This document shows, in pieces, positions 30,201 through 40,289 of a stretch of 64,000 nucleotides of DNA. The notes beneath the pieces are model-generated. The model ran no database searches. It had not been told where the DNA came from and worked only from the letters and a program-made list of their open reading frames with translations. The stretch comes from Actinoallomurus iriomotensis (GTDB taxonomy: Bacteria; Actinomycetota; Actinomycetes; Streptosporangiales; Streptosporangiaceae), in contig NZ_BSTJ01000001.1 in NCBI RefSeq assembly GCF_030269445.1, positions 1,637,898 through 1,701,897 of the forward strand, in the 5' to 3' direction. Position 1 is the first letter of the stretch. Each line of letters begins with the position of its first letter. The position numbers and the translations under genes were made by a program.

Positions 30201-31253
30201 TTAGTACCAGCCGGTGGACTGGGAGTGCGACCAGGCCCCGCACGGGGTGCTGTACCGGTCCTTGATGTAGCCGAGGCCCCACTTGATCTGGGTGGTGGCG
30301 TTGTTCTGCCAGTCGGGCCCGGCGCTGGCCATCTTCGAGCCCGGCTTCGCCTGCGGGATGCCGTACGCCCCGGACGGGTTGGCGGCGTGCACGTTCCAGC
30401 CGCTCTCGCGGTTCCACAGGTTGACCAGGCAACCGAACTGCGAGCTCGGGCTCCAGCCGTAGCCCGGCAGCAGCGAGCGCGCGATGCGCTGCGCCTCGCC
30501 CGCCGGCACCGGGTTGCCCGCGCTGGGGGTGCTGGGCTTCGGCTTCGGCGGAGGCGTGCCCTTGGCCAGCAGCCTCGGCCGGACCACCGTGTTACGGGCG
30601 GCGCGGGAGGCGCGCTTCTTCAGCTCCTTCTGGCGCCGCTTCTCGGCGTCCGCGCGCTGCGCGTCGGTCAGCGGCGCGGGGGGCGGGGCCTGAGCCTGCA
30701 CCTGCTGGGTGCTGTTGTGCCGGTCCGAGGAGGAGGAGCCACCGGTCACCGCCCAGGCGACGCCTCCGCCGCCGACCACGGCGACGGCGGCTGCGACCGC
30801 GGCGAAGCGGATCAGCCGCTTGTTGCCCGCGCTGGGGCTGTGGCGCGCGCCCTCGAAGTCAGGGGTGAGCGCGGGGTCCGGCCCGGGCCCGCCGTACGGC
30901 GGCATGGCCGAGGTGTCCATGGGCTCCGGCTCGTACTCCGGCTGGTACACGGGGATGTCGTGCGCCGTGTTGTCGGCGGGCGTCTCGCCCATGTCGTACG
31001 CGGCGGTGGCGTTGCCGTCGGGCGCACCGTGCGCGTAGCCGCTCGGGTCGAAGTCGCCGGTGTCGTACGAGGGCGTCTCGTCGTACCCGCCGTCGTCGTG
31101 GGCGGAGGGCGCGCTGAGAGGTGCGCCGGCGACCTTGAGGTCGTCGTGCGGCGTCGGGACCGGGCCGCTGCCGGTCTCCCACGGCACCTGCTGGGGGTCG
31201 GCGCCGTCCTGTCGATCGTCTCGTCCGGGTGACCTGAATTGGTCTCCGTACAA
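30201..31253 (-). CDS. membrane-anchored lytic-transglycosylase-like protein, long paralogue
   Basis: 350 residues from the TTG at 31253 (AAGGA upstream). A long acidic, Asp/Pro-rich cytosolic region (1-140), a membrane helix at about 148-168 (AAVAAAVAVVGGGGVAWAV), a basic linker (EKRRQKELKKRASRAARN), a Pro-rich spacer, and a C-terminal SLT-like domain with WNRESGWN, SGAYGIPQAKPG and TQIKWGLGYIKDRYSTPC. It is a probable peptidoglycan hydrolase displayed on the outer membrane face. The 420-bp upstream region holds two CRP-type sites and GC-rich hairpins. Confidence 0.9.
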   Translation of the reverse strand: MYGDQFRSPGRDDRQDGADPQQVPWETGSGPVPTPHDDLKVAGAPLSAPSAHDDGGYDETPSYDTGDFDPSGYAHGAPDGNATAAYDMGETPADNTAHDIPVYQPEYEPEPMDTSAMPPYGGPGPDPALTPDFEGARHSPSAGNKRLIRFAAVAAAVAVVGGGGVAWAVTGGSSSSDRHNSTQQVQAQAPPPAPLTDAQRADAEKRRQKELKKRASRAARNTVVRPRLLAKGTPPPKPKPSTPSAGNPVPAGEAQRIARSLLPGYGWSPSSQFGCLVNLWNRESGWNVHAANPSGAYGIPQAKPGSKMASAGPDWQNNATTQIKWGLGYIKDRYSTPCGAWSHSQSTGWY

Positions 31254-31480
31254 GGCGGTCCTTCCGAAGGTCGCACGCGCATGGGCACACGTACGAATGT
31301 CCTCACTCCAGGAACCGGCGAGGCCGCGCTCGGCGCGGCCGTTCGGTTCCCTGGGCAGGGCACGCCCTCCATGGCGGCGTACGGCGGGGGTGAACGCCGG
31401 GACTGGGGGGCTGTCCCACTGGAGTGCTTACGGCGCCCAAGACTGCACGAAGACGGGGGGTACCCCGCAACCGGAATGAC

Positions 31481-31494
31481 GTGACTGATCTCAC
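31481..31494. promoter_or_regulatory. CRP-type palindrome GTGA-CTGATC-TCAC
   Basis: It matches the GTGA-N6-TCAC core used by actinobacterial CRP homologues. It lies 228 bp upstream of the long transglycosylase start. A second, fuller site is 91 bp further upstream. Confidence 0.55.
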
Positions 31495-31571
31495 GGCGAA
31501 CCGTGTCACATCAGGAACAGAGCGCTCAATTCACCCGGCTATCAGCGGTTTCCAAGCTTTCTCGGCTACAC

Positions 31572-31587
31572 TGTGACTTTGGTCACA
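31572..31587. promoter_or_regulatory. CRP-type palindrome TGTGA-CTTTGG-TCACA
   Basis: It is an exact match to TGTGA-N6-TCACA. It sits in the phoH/transglycosylase gap, upstream of the cell-wall genes and downstream of phoH. With the 31481 site it suggests cAMP-CRP-type control of the transglycosylase operon. Confidence 0.6.
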
Positions 31588-31629
31588 TTGCTACCGAAGA
31601 ACGCTCCGCGACCGCGCAGCGTGACGAGA

Positions 31630-31657
31630 ACCCCCGGCTCCCGAAGGTGCCGGGGGT
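31630..31657. terminator. hairpin terminator after phoH
   Basis: ACCCCCGGC - TCCCGAAGGT - GCCGGGGGT, a perfect 9-bp stem 17 bp past the phoH stop, on the side facing the transglycosylase promoter region. Confidence 0.7.
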
Positions 31658-31673
31658 CCCCAGGAGAAGAGGC

Positions 31674-32981
31674 TCAGACGCCGACGTCGCCGAGCGTGTC
31701 GGTCACCAGGGCGGCGATCGGCGAGCGTTCGGACCTGGTCAGGGTGACGTGTGCGAACAGCGGGTGGCCCTTGAGCTTCTCGACCACCGCCACGACGCCG
31801 TCATGTCGTCCGACCCGCAGGTTGTCACGCTGTGCGATGTCGTGGGTGAGCACGACGCGCGAGCCGGCGCCGATCCGCGACAGCACGGTGAGCAGCACCC
31901 CGCGTTCGAGGGACTGCGCCTCGTCGACGATCACGAACGAGTCGTGCAGCGAGCGGCCGCGGATGTGGGTCAGCGGGAGCACCTCGAGCATGCCGCGGTC
32001 GAGGACCTCCTCGATGACCTCCGGGGTGGTGATGGCCGAGAGCGTGTCGTACACCGCCTGGCCCCACGGCGACATCTTCTCGTTCTCGGTGCCGGGCAGG
32101 TAACCGAGTTCCTGGCCGCCGACGGCGTACAACGGGCGGAAGACCACGACCTTGCGGTGCTGCCGGCGTTCGAGCACGGCGTCCAGGCCGGCGCACAGGG
32201 CCAGCGCGGACTTGCCCGTGCCGGCCCGGCCGCCGAGCGAGACGATGCCGATGTCCTCGTCGGTCAGCAGGTCGAGCGCGACGCGCTGCTCCGCCGACCG
32301 CCCGTGGAGGCCGAAGACCTCACGGTCGCCGCGGACCAGGCGTACGGACTTGTCGGGCATGACCCGGCCGAGGGCGGAGCCTCCGCCGGAGAGCAGCCGC
32401 AGGCCGGTGTGGCAGAGCAGGTCACGCGCCTCGTCCAGGTCCACCTGGCCCTCGTCGTACAGGCGCTCGAGCCGGTCGGCGGTCACCTCGAGTTCGGCCA
32501 TGCCGGTGTGCCCGGTCTCGATCACCTTCTCGGCGCGGTACTCCTCCGCCGTCAGACCGACGGAGGCCGCCTTGACCCGCAGCGGAAGGTCCTTGGACAC
32601 GAGAACGACGTCGTGCCCCTCCTGGGACAGCGACAGCGACACCGAGAGGATGCGCGTGTCGTTGTCGCCGAGCCGGAATCCGGCCGGCAGCACGGAGGGG
32701 TCACTGTGGTTGAGCTCGACCCGGACCGTTCCACCCTCGTCGCCGATGGGCAGAGGTTCGTCGAGCCGGCCGTGCGCGAGCCGGAGGTCGTCGAGCGTCC
32801 GCAGCGCGGCACGGGCGAAGTAGCCCAGCTCCGGGTGGTGACGCTTGGCCTCGAGCTCGGTGATCACGACGATCGGGAGTACGACCTCGTGCTCGGCGAA
32901 CCGGGTCAGCGCTCCCGGGTCGGCCAGCAGGACACTGGTGTCGAGGACGTACGTGCGCCGGGTGGCGGCTGATCTGGCCAC
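31674..32981 (-). CDS. PIN-PhoH family ATPase/RNase (PhoH2)
   Basis: 435 residues from the GTG at 32981 (GAAGGAG upstream). The N-terminal PIN domain has acidic metal-site residues in [16 protein letters not shown] and DNDTRIL. The C-terminal PhoH ATPase/helicase domain has Walker [10 protein letters not shown] and Walker [10 protein letters not shown]. PhoH2 proteins unwind and cut RNA; the M. tuberculosis version is described with an upstream antitoxin-like frame phoAT, but I find no convincing equivalent in the 162-bp gap here. Confidence 0.94.
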   Translation of the reverse strand: MARSAATRRTYVLDTSVLLADPGALTRFAEHEVVLPIVVITELEAKRHHPELGYFARAALRTLDDLRLAHGRLDEPLPIGDEGGTVRVELNHSDPSVLPAGFRLGDNDTRILSVSLSLSQEGHDVVLVSKDLPLRVKAASVGLTAEEYRAEKVIETGHTGMAELEVTADRLERLYDEGQVDLDEARDLLCHTGLRLLSGGGSALGRVMPDKSVRLVRGDREVFGLHGRSAEQRVALDLLTDEDIGIVSLGGRAGTGKSALALCAGLDAVLERRQHRKVVVFRPLYAVGGQELGYLPGTENEKMSPWGQAVYDTLSAITTPEVIEEVLDRGMLEVLPLTHIRGRSLHDSFVIVDEAQSLERGVLLTVLSRIGAGSRVVLTHDIAQRDNLRVGRHDGVVAVVEKLKGHPLFAHVTLTRSERSPIAALVTDTLGDVGV

Positions 32982-33143
32982 TCGTTCTCCTTCGGGCGCC
33001 TGCCCAGGCGGACCGCCTGAGGAGGCGTCCTTTCCTCGGGGGGACCTGTTTCGACGCTAGAGCCGCCACCCCACCCGAGAACAGAGGCAAGCCGATAAGT
33101 AACCCGGACGTAACCGGGGATTCGGCCTGGCCTCCCAGATGGT

Positions 33144-33905
33144 TCAGGAGCCGTAGCGGCGATGTCTCGCGGCGTAGGCGCGGATCGCCCGCAGGAAGTC
33201 GACCTTGCGGAAGTCAGGCCAGAAGGCCTCGCAGAAGTAGAACTCCGAGTGGGCGCTCTGCCAGAGCATGAAGCCGGAAAGGCGCTGCTCTCCCGACGTA
33301 CGGATGACGAGATCCGGGTCGGGCTGGCCACGGGTGTAAAGATGCTCGGCAATGTGCTCGACGTCGAGGACCTCGGCCAGTTCCTCGATGCTGGTGCCCC
33401 TGCTCGCTTGTTCGTGCAGGAGTGAGCGCACCGCATCAGCGATCTCACGCCTACCTCCATACCCAACTGCGACGTTCACAATCAGGCCGGGGGCATCGGA
33501 TGTGCTTTCTTCAGCATGTTTCAGGACACGGGCCGTCTTGTCGGGGAGCAGGTCGAGCGCTCCGACCGGCTTGACGCGCCACCCCTGCGCGGCGAGGTCC
33601 TCGACGGTGTTCTCGATGATCTGCAGAAGGGGCTCCAGCTCGGCGGCGGGCCGGCCGAGGTTGTCGGTGGACAGCAGCCACAGCGTGACCACCTCCACGC
33701 CCGTCTCCTGCGACCACTGGAGCAGCTCGGAGATCTTGTCGGCGCCGCGCTGGTGGCCGGTGTTGATGTCGGCGATGCCCATCGAGCGGGCCCACCGGCG
33801 GTTGCCGTCGAGGATGACACCGATGTGGCGCGGGTTCGCGTGGGGGTTCAGCCTCGCCTCAAGCCGTCGTTCGTACAGCTTGTAGACAAGGTCCCGCAGG
33901 CTCAT
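33144..33905 (-). CDS. Z-prenyl diphosphate synthase (UppS family)
   Basis: 253 residues from the ATG at 33905; GGGAGTAGG lies at good spacing, and the GTG three codons upstream is less suited. The catalytic Asp is in GVILDGNRRWA (residue 33), with RTSGEQRLSGFMLWQ and the C-terminal FYFCEAFWPDFR for IPP binding. It makes cis-prenyl diphosphates from IPP. Its position next to PhoH and on the Rv1080c-Rv1112-like backbone matches Rv1086 (a short-chain Z-FPP synthase by recollection) rather than the main undecaprenyl/decaprenyl enzyme, so I leave the symbol open. Confidence 0.93.
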   Translation of the reverse strand: MSLRDLVYKLYERRLEARLNPHANPRHIGVILDGNRRWARSMGIADINTGHQRGADKISELLQWSQETGVEVVTLWLLSTDNLGRPAAELEPLLQIIENTVEDLAAQGWRVKPVGALDLLPDKTARVLKHAEESTSDAPGLIVNVAVGYGGRREIADAVRSLLHEQASRGTSIEELAEVLDVEHIAEHLYTRGQPDPDLVIRTSGEQRLSGFMLWQSAHSEFYFCEAFWPDFRKVDFLRAIRAYAARHRRYGS

Positions 33906-34048
33906 GAGCCGCACCTACTCCCAGTTCCGCGCCATGGTGTGAGCAGTCAATTATCGCGCTCAGCTCCGCATGCGGGGCCCGTACGGATGAACTGCCGGAA
34001 AACCCCCAGGTGTCCACCAGGGGCGCCTGAGCCCCACCAGACGCGCTG

Positions 34049-34079
34049 AGAGGCACCCTCAACAGGTGAGGATGCCTCT
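34049..34079. terminator. imperfect hairpin between uppS-family gene and pckA
   Basis: AGAGGCA-c-CCTCA at one arm and TGAGG-a-TGCCTCT at the other, with a short loop, 45 bp past the pckA stop. It probably ends pckA transcription; there is no T-run. Confidence 0.65.
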
Positions 34080-34123
34080 TCGGCGCTGCCGTGCCCGCAG
34101 GGCCTCTCAGGCCCGCTGAGGCC

Positions 34124-35659
34124 TCAGCGGATGGACTTCAGGATCGCCTCATCGAGGCCGCGGAACGACGCCAGGTACTCCCGCCGTTCGGCCTTCATCC
34201 GCTCCACCATCGCGTGGTACTCGTCGAGCCGGTCCTGCCGCTCGTACAGCCGCCGGGGCTGGAGGATCTCCATGTCGTCGATGCCCGGCAGGGAGGAGGC
34301 GACCTCGTAGCCGAAGTCGGGGTCCTGCTCCCACTCGATGGTGTCCTCGACGATGGCCTGCACGATCGCCGACGAGTGCGGGATCTTGACCTTCTTGCTC
34401 CGGTCGTCGCCCTCACCGCCGCCGACGCGGCCGGTGTTGAGGACGAACACCTTCATCTCGTGGCCGTCGAGCAGTTCGAGCATGCGGTTGCCCATGTCGG
34501 CCATGTCGCGCGGGAAGAACGGGTTGGTGCCGGGCACGCGGAGGAACTTGCCCTCCTCGTCCTTGCCGCCGGCGCTGGTGCCCGTGGTCTCGCCGAGCAT
34601 GAAGTACGCCGCGGCCTGCGCGCGGTCGAGGCGCGCGACGCCCGGGACGATGTTCTCGTTGCGGTTGAGGATCAGCAGGAACTCGGCGGGCTCCACCTGG
34701 TCGGCCGGCCACGGGTCGACGTACTTGAACGGCCAGGTCGTACGCCCGTTCTTGGTGTACGACGTGTCGAAGAAGTCGACCTTCCCGTTCTCGTCGACGG
34801 AGACGTTCTCCAGGTAGGCGTCCGGCTTGGTGGTCGCGTGGTAGATCGTCGGCTCGAACTCCGGGTCGAGGCCGAAGGTCTTGGCGAAGCAGCCGTTCTC
34901 GGTGGTGTAAACCCGTCCCTGGGGCATCAGCGCGATGAAGTCGTCCTGGACCGGTTTACTGCCGAGCTGGGTGGTGAAAGTCGTCGTGGTCTTGCCGGTG
35001 CCGGAGAGACCGACGATCAACACCGTCTTGTTCTCGCCGCCCACCGGAATGACCTTGCAGCCCGCGTGCAAAGAAAGGCCGCCACGCTTGTAGACGATGT
35101 TGTTCCACATTCGCAGGCCGCCTTTTTTGGACTCACCGAAGTAGTCCGAATTGAAGACGCGCGTGATGTTGGAATTCAGGTCGACGGCGATGAGGCGGTC
35201 GTTCGGGTAGCCCTCCATCGGCAGGTTCGGCGTGTAGACGACCGTCGTGTGCGGGTCCCACGTCGCCGGGTCGTAGTCCTCCCCGACCGGGTAGTAGAGC
35301 TGCTTCTGCATTCCCGCGATGTTGGCGTTCGAGGCCTCGATGACGAGGCGCGCCCGGGTGCGGAACTCCGGGTCGCTGCCGATGTAGCCGTCGACGACGA
35401 CCACGTCCTGCCGGGCGAGGTAGTCCTCCTGCACGGCCGCGACGCGCTCGTACTCGGCCCGCGTGATGGTCTGCTTGGTGGTGTTGGTCGAGTCCTCGGC
35501 GATGAAGGTCGACTTCGCGCTCCGGCTGTCGACCCTCGCCTTCACCACGACGTTGGCGAACTCCGTGACCGACGAGTTGGGCATCTTCTCGGTGAGTTCA
35601 CGTAGTCGCTCCGGGCCGGGGTTCCACTCGACGGAACTGGCCTTGACTTCGTACGCCAC
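34124..35659 (-). CDS. pckA: ATP-type phosphoenolpyruvate carboxykinase, divergent active-site motifs
   Basis: 511 residues, GTG start with AAGGAGCGATC upstream. The phosphate loop GLSGTGKTTTTF is intact, and fold landmarks such as YPNDRLIAVDLNSNI, ENGCFAKTFGLDPEFEPTIY and DAYLENVSVDENGKVDF match ATP-PEPCK. It converts oxaloacetate to PEP in gluconeogenesis. The kinase-2 region reads DDFIALM where classical enzymes have DDEHGW, and the segment before the P-loop reads GGLSLHAGCKV. Most actinobacteria I know use the GTP enzyme instead. The function is likely but kinetics or nucleotide use may differ. Confidence 0.88.
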   Translation of the reverse strand: MAYEVKASSVEWNPGPERLRELTEKMPNSSVTEFANVVVKARVDSRSAKSTFIAEDSTNTTKQTITRAEYERVAAVQEDYLARQDVVVVDGYIGSDPEFRTRARLVIEASNANIAGMQKQLYYPVGEDYDPATWDPHTTVVYTPNLPMEGYPNDRLIAVDLNSNITRVFNSDYFGESKKGGLRMWNNIVYKRGGLSLHAGCKVIPVGGENKTVLIVGLSGTGKTTTTFTTQLGSKPVQDDFIALMPQGRVYTTENGCFAKTFGLDPEFEPTIYHATTKPDAYLENVSVDENGKVDFFDTSYTKNGRTTWPFKYVDPWPADQVEPAEFLLILNRNENIVPGVARLDRAQAAAYFMLGETTGTSAGGKDEEGKFLRVPGTNPFFPRDMADMGNRMLELLDGHEMKVFVLNTGRVGGGEGDDRSKKVKIPHSSAIVQAIVEDTIEWEQDPDFGYEVASSLPGIDDMEILQPRRLYERQDRLDEYHAMVERMKAERREYLASFRGLDEAILKSIR

Positions 35660-35784
35660 GATCGCTCCTTCAAGCCGGTACGCCCCTCGGCTGAATGACC
35701 AGGGGTTTTTCCGAGTGTACCCGGAGGAACGATTTATAACATGAGTGGGGCTGGTTTAGCGAGAACGCTTTCGAGCCATTGGTT

Positions 35785-35836
35785 TAGACCTTTGGCATAG
35801 ACCTTTGGATTAGACCTATGGAGTAGACCTCTTTCG
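35785..35836. repeat. four 13-bp tandem repeats TAGACC-TTTGGAT upstream of pckA
   Basis: TAGACC occurs at 35785, 35798, 35811 and 35824, exactly 13 bp apart; the following seven bases are TTTGGCA, TTTGGAT, TATGGAG and TCTTTCG. The array lies ~125 bp upstream of the pckA start, in AT-rich DNA for this genome, downstream of the RHH gene stop. It may be an array of regulator half-sites for pckA or simple repeat slippage. Confidence 0.8.
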
Positions 35837-35881
35837 CGATTCTCTTTGTTTCTGATGTGTTGCCGGTGCGTTTTACCGCCT

Positions 35882-36403
35882 TCACACCTGCGGACCGGCG
35901 GCGCGCGCCCGCTCGACGTGCTGCAGGGCGTCGCGGAGCTCGGCCAGCCAGTCGTCGGCGTTCTTGCCGACCAGGCGCACGCACCACGCCAGGGCGTCGC
36001 TGCGGCTGCGTGCCACGCCCGCGTCCACGAGGGTGTCCAGCACTCTGCGCTCCGACTGGCGCAGCCGCGTCATCACCGGAACGGACAGCTGGGTGAACAT
36101 CGTCGTCTCGTCCCCGCACTGGACGCCCCAGGAGACCTTGCGACCGAACCGGTGCTCGGCCTCGCGGGCGATGTCGACCCGGCGCTCACGCGTGTCCTCG
36201 CGGAAGCGCTGCACATGCCCGGCGATGACGCCGGAGCGCTCCGCCTCGGACGCGCCCTCGGCCGCCTTCGGCTCGGCCAGCCGGCCGATCACGCTGATCT
36301 CCTCGCGGTCCAGCACGACCTCGGGAGCGCCCTCGAACCAGCCGTCCGGAAGCCGCCCCGTGAACCACCCGCGCAGCTTCTCCAGCCCGTCATTCGTAGT
36401 CAT
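35882..36403 (-). CDS. candidate autoregulator with C-terminal ribbon-helix-helix domain
   Basis: 173 residues from the ATG at 36403. Residues 103-146 read as a ribbon-helix-helix: strand FTQLSVPV, helix A QSERRVLDTLVDAG, then SRSDALAWCVRLV. The N-terminal ~100 residues (WFTGRLPDGWFEGAPEVVLD, VGWGVQCGD-like VSWGVQCGDET) are a conserved-looking but unnamed domain. A perfect 16-bp palindrome covers the start codon, which fits negative autoregulation. An in-frame ATG 12 codons upstream would place the palindrome inside the coding region. A role as antitoxin is possible, but no toxin gene is adjacent. Confidence 0.75.
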   Translation of the reverse strand: MTTNDGLEKLRGWFTGRLPDGWFEGAPEVVLDREEISVIGRLAEPKAAEGASEAERSGVIAGHVQRFREDTRERRVDIAREAEHRFGRKVSWGVQCGDETTMFTQLSVPVMTRLRQSERRVLDTLVDAGVARSRSDALAWCVRLVGKNADDWLAELRDALQHVERARAAGPQV

Positions 36404-36418
36404 GTAATCATGATTACA
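36403..36418. promoter_or_regulatory. perfect 16-bp palindrome TGTAATCATGATTACA over the RHH gene start
   Basis: It is fully self-complementary, and its first base on the + strand is the last base of the complement of the ATG. RHH proteins bind short palindromes as tetramers, so this is a strong candidate operator. It is strikingly AT-rich against the genomic background. Confidence 0.75.
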
Positions 36419-36439
36419 CACTAACGCCGTACCGGCCAA

Positions 36440-36664
36440 GCAAAGCCTTCATTGCCACTCGCCGAACGTAGGCCGCGCACGACGCCGCCGGCCTTCGGGC
36501 CGTCGGTGTGCTGTTCATGGCCCCGCAGCACTTCGGGAACGTCCTCGGCACCGACGCGTCGGCGCGGGGCTACGACCTGGTGTGGGCTCCGCCTCCCGTC
36601 GGCGGGGCACCACCGCCGCGTGGACGAGACGGGCCTACCGGCGGACGCGCCAGACGACGTCGGC
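36440..36664. other. gap without a convincing gene
   Basis: About 225 bp between the RHH gene start and the hairpin downstream of the NlpC/P60 gene. The + strand has a short readable stretch (LFMAPQHFGNVLGTD) that may be the remnant of a lost gene, but it has no good start signal and soon becomes low-complexity. Confidence 0.4.
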
Positions 36665-36685
36665 GGCGGCCTCAAGGTGGCCGCC
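36665..36685. terminator. hairpin after the NlpC/P60 gene
   Basis: GGCGGCC - TCAAGGT - GGCCGCC, a perfect 7-bp GC stem 27 bp past the stop of the NlpC/P60 gene. Confidence 0.6.
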
Positions 36686-36711
36686 TCGGCGCTTGCGGTG
36701 GTGGCGGTCGC

Positions 36712-37881
36712 TCAGGCGCCGCCGGCCTTGCGGGCGGCGAGTTGCGGGTTGACCCGGATGGCGCCCCAGAAGTTGGTCATGTAGACCGTCTGGATCTGCA
36801 CGTCCGTGCCGGTGTGCGGCGCGACGACCATCTTGTTGTTGCCGAGGTAGATGGCGATGTGCGAAACGCCGTTGAAGGTCGGGTCGTTCTTCCAGGTGAG
36901 CAGGTCGCCCGGCTGCGCCTGGCTGTAGGGCAGCCGCCAGCCGGTGAACGCCTGGATGTCGGCGGTGCGCGGCATCCGGATGCCGGCCTTGGCGAAGGCG
37001 TACTGCACGAGCCCGGAGCAGTCGTAGCCGCCCTCCGCGTCGGACTCGCCGCCCCAGACGTACGGCATGCCGATCTTCGACTCGGCCGCGCGGATCACCG
37101 TGTTGACCTCGGGCGCGGTCAGGACCTTGCCGTTCGGCGAGCTGCCCGGCGCGCTCGTGCCGTCGTACCGCGACTCCAGCGCCGCGGTCTTCACCCCGTG
37201 CGGCAGCACCTTGGCGAGCGCCTTGCGCAGCTTCGCGACGTCGGTGTGCGGCGCGCTGACGAGCAGCGCGTTGCCGGACGGCATGCCGATGGAGCGGGCG
37301 GTGGCGTGCGAGACGACCGCGTCGACCTGGCCGATGCCCATTGTGGCGTACGCGCCGACGCGTACCGCGGTCTTGTGGTCGGTGCCGCCGATCTGGGTCC
37401 AGGAGGCGAGCGGGACGCCGCCGTCCTTGCCCATCGTGAAGGAGACGGCGACGTCGCCGCCGGAGATGTTGCGCCACAGCGCGTCGGACTTGGCGCTGGC
37501 CTCGGGCGTGTACGCGCGGAAGGTCGAGGGTTCGACGCCCATCACGCCGACGCGCTTGCCGGCGACGAACGCGCGGGCCGCGTCGACCACCTCGACGGCC
37601 TTGACGCCCTTCACATGCCGGACCGCCTCGACGTTCGCCGCGGGGATGGTCTGGTCGGAGGCGACGAGGACGTGCGGGATGATCTCCTTCCGCAGCGCGG
37701 AGACGGCGCCGGGCGTGTAGCCCGCGGGGTCGGTCGCGGCGACGAGACGCTCACCGCTCGTTCCCACCGGGGTACCGCTCTGGTCACGCGCGACGACGAC
37801 CGCGATGTCCGCGGCGACCGTGGTGACGAGAGTGACGCCAATGACCGTCGGCAGCATGCGGCGGCGGCTCGGCCAGCGCAC
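36712..37881 (-). CDS. secreted NlpC/P60 peptidoglycan endopeptidase
   Basis: 389 residues from the GTG at 37881. The frame has an ATG five codons earlier, but those codons (ATGAGGAGGGG) are themselves a near-perfect ribosome site for the GTG. After a signal or anchor helix (PTVIGVTLVTTVAADIAVVV) comes a ~220-residue external region whose part GAYATMGIGQVDAVVSHATA...ALLVSAP resembles FtsX/MacB-type extracellular domains, then the NlpC/P60 domain with catalytic Cys (YDCSGLVQY) and His (VSHIAIYLG). It cleaves stem peptides in the wall. Confidence 0.9.
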   Translation of the reverse strand: MRWPSRRRMLPTVIGVTLVTTVAADIAVVVARDQSGTPVGTSGERLVAATDPAGYTPGAVSALRKEIIPHVLVASDQTIPAANVEAVRHVKGVKAVEVVDAARAFVAGKRVGVMGVEPSTFRAYTPEASAKSDALWRNISGGDVAVSFTMGKDGGVPLASWTQIGGTDHKTAVRVGAYATMGIGQVDAVVSHATARSIGMPSGNALLVSAPHTDVAKLRKALAKVLPHGVKTAALESRYDGTSAPGSSPNGKVLTAPEVNTVIRAAESKIGMPYVWGGESDAEGGYDCSGLVQYAFAKAGIRMPRTADIQAFTGWRLPYSQAQPGDLLTWKNDPTFNGVSHIAIYLGNNKMVVAPHTGTDVQIQTVYMTNFWGAIRVNPQLAARKAGGA

Positions 37882-38127
37882 AGCACCCCTCCTCATCCCC
37901 GCTGTGTCGTACGACTATGGCCCACCGGGCAACGGTCGTCTACCCGTGCACCGTGTGGACCACTCGTCTTCGCCTGGCCGCATCATGCGTACAGGCGCCC
38001 GCCATTGAGGTAACACTGCGATAACTGAAAGATCAAGACCGTTCGGCGCCGATGTTGACAGAAATTCCAATGAGCGGCCTTTCGGCGCGTACGCACGGTC
38101 AGTAAGCGAATGTCCGCAGTGACCGAA

Positions 38128-40110
<1,983 letters not shown>

Positions 40111-40289
40111 CGGGTCTCCGGAATCTGGCCGGGTGCGCTGGTGCCGTGCTCGGGCCCTCGTCGCGGCGGCCCACGGTTCCACCGTAGTGGGCCGCGAAAG
40201 CCGGTCCGGCGGGACATCTTCGGCAATTGCGCAGCGCGATTTCAGCGTATGGCCCGGCCAAGCGAACTAACCTATGCAGAGGAGTCATC

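Noticed and set aside
32982-33143. Search for a phoAT-like antitoxin frame upstream of the PIN-PhoH gene
   Set aside because: Only a basic low-complexity frame without a ribosome site is present.
36508-36711. Possible truncated + strand gene (LFMAPQHFGNVLG)
   Set aside because: Too short, no start signal, and soon passes into antisense of the NlpC/P60 gene; kept only as a gap note.
37897-38127. Possible c-di-AMP (ydaO) riboswitch before the NlpC/P60 gene
   Set aside because: The conserved core segments I know for ydaO are not found on the transcript strand; only a promoter region is likely.
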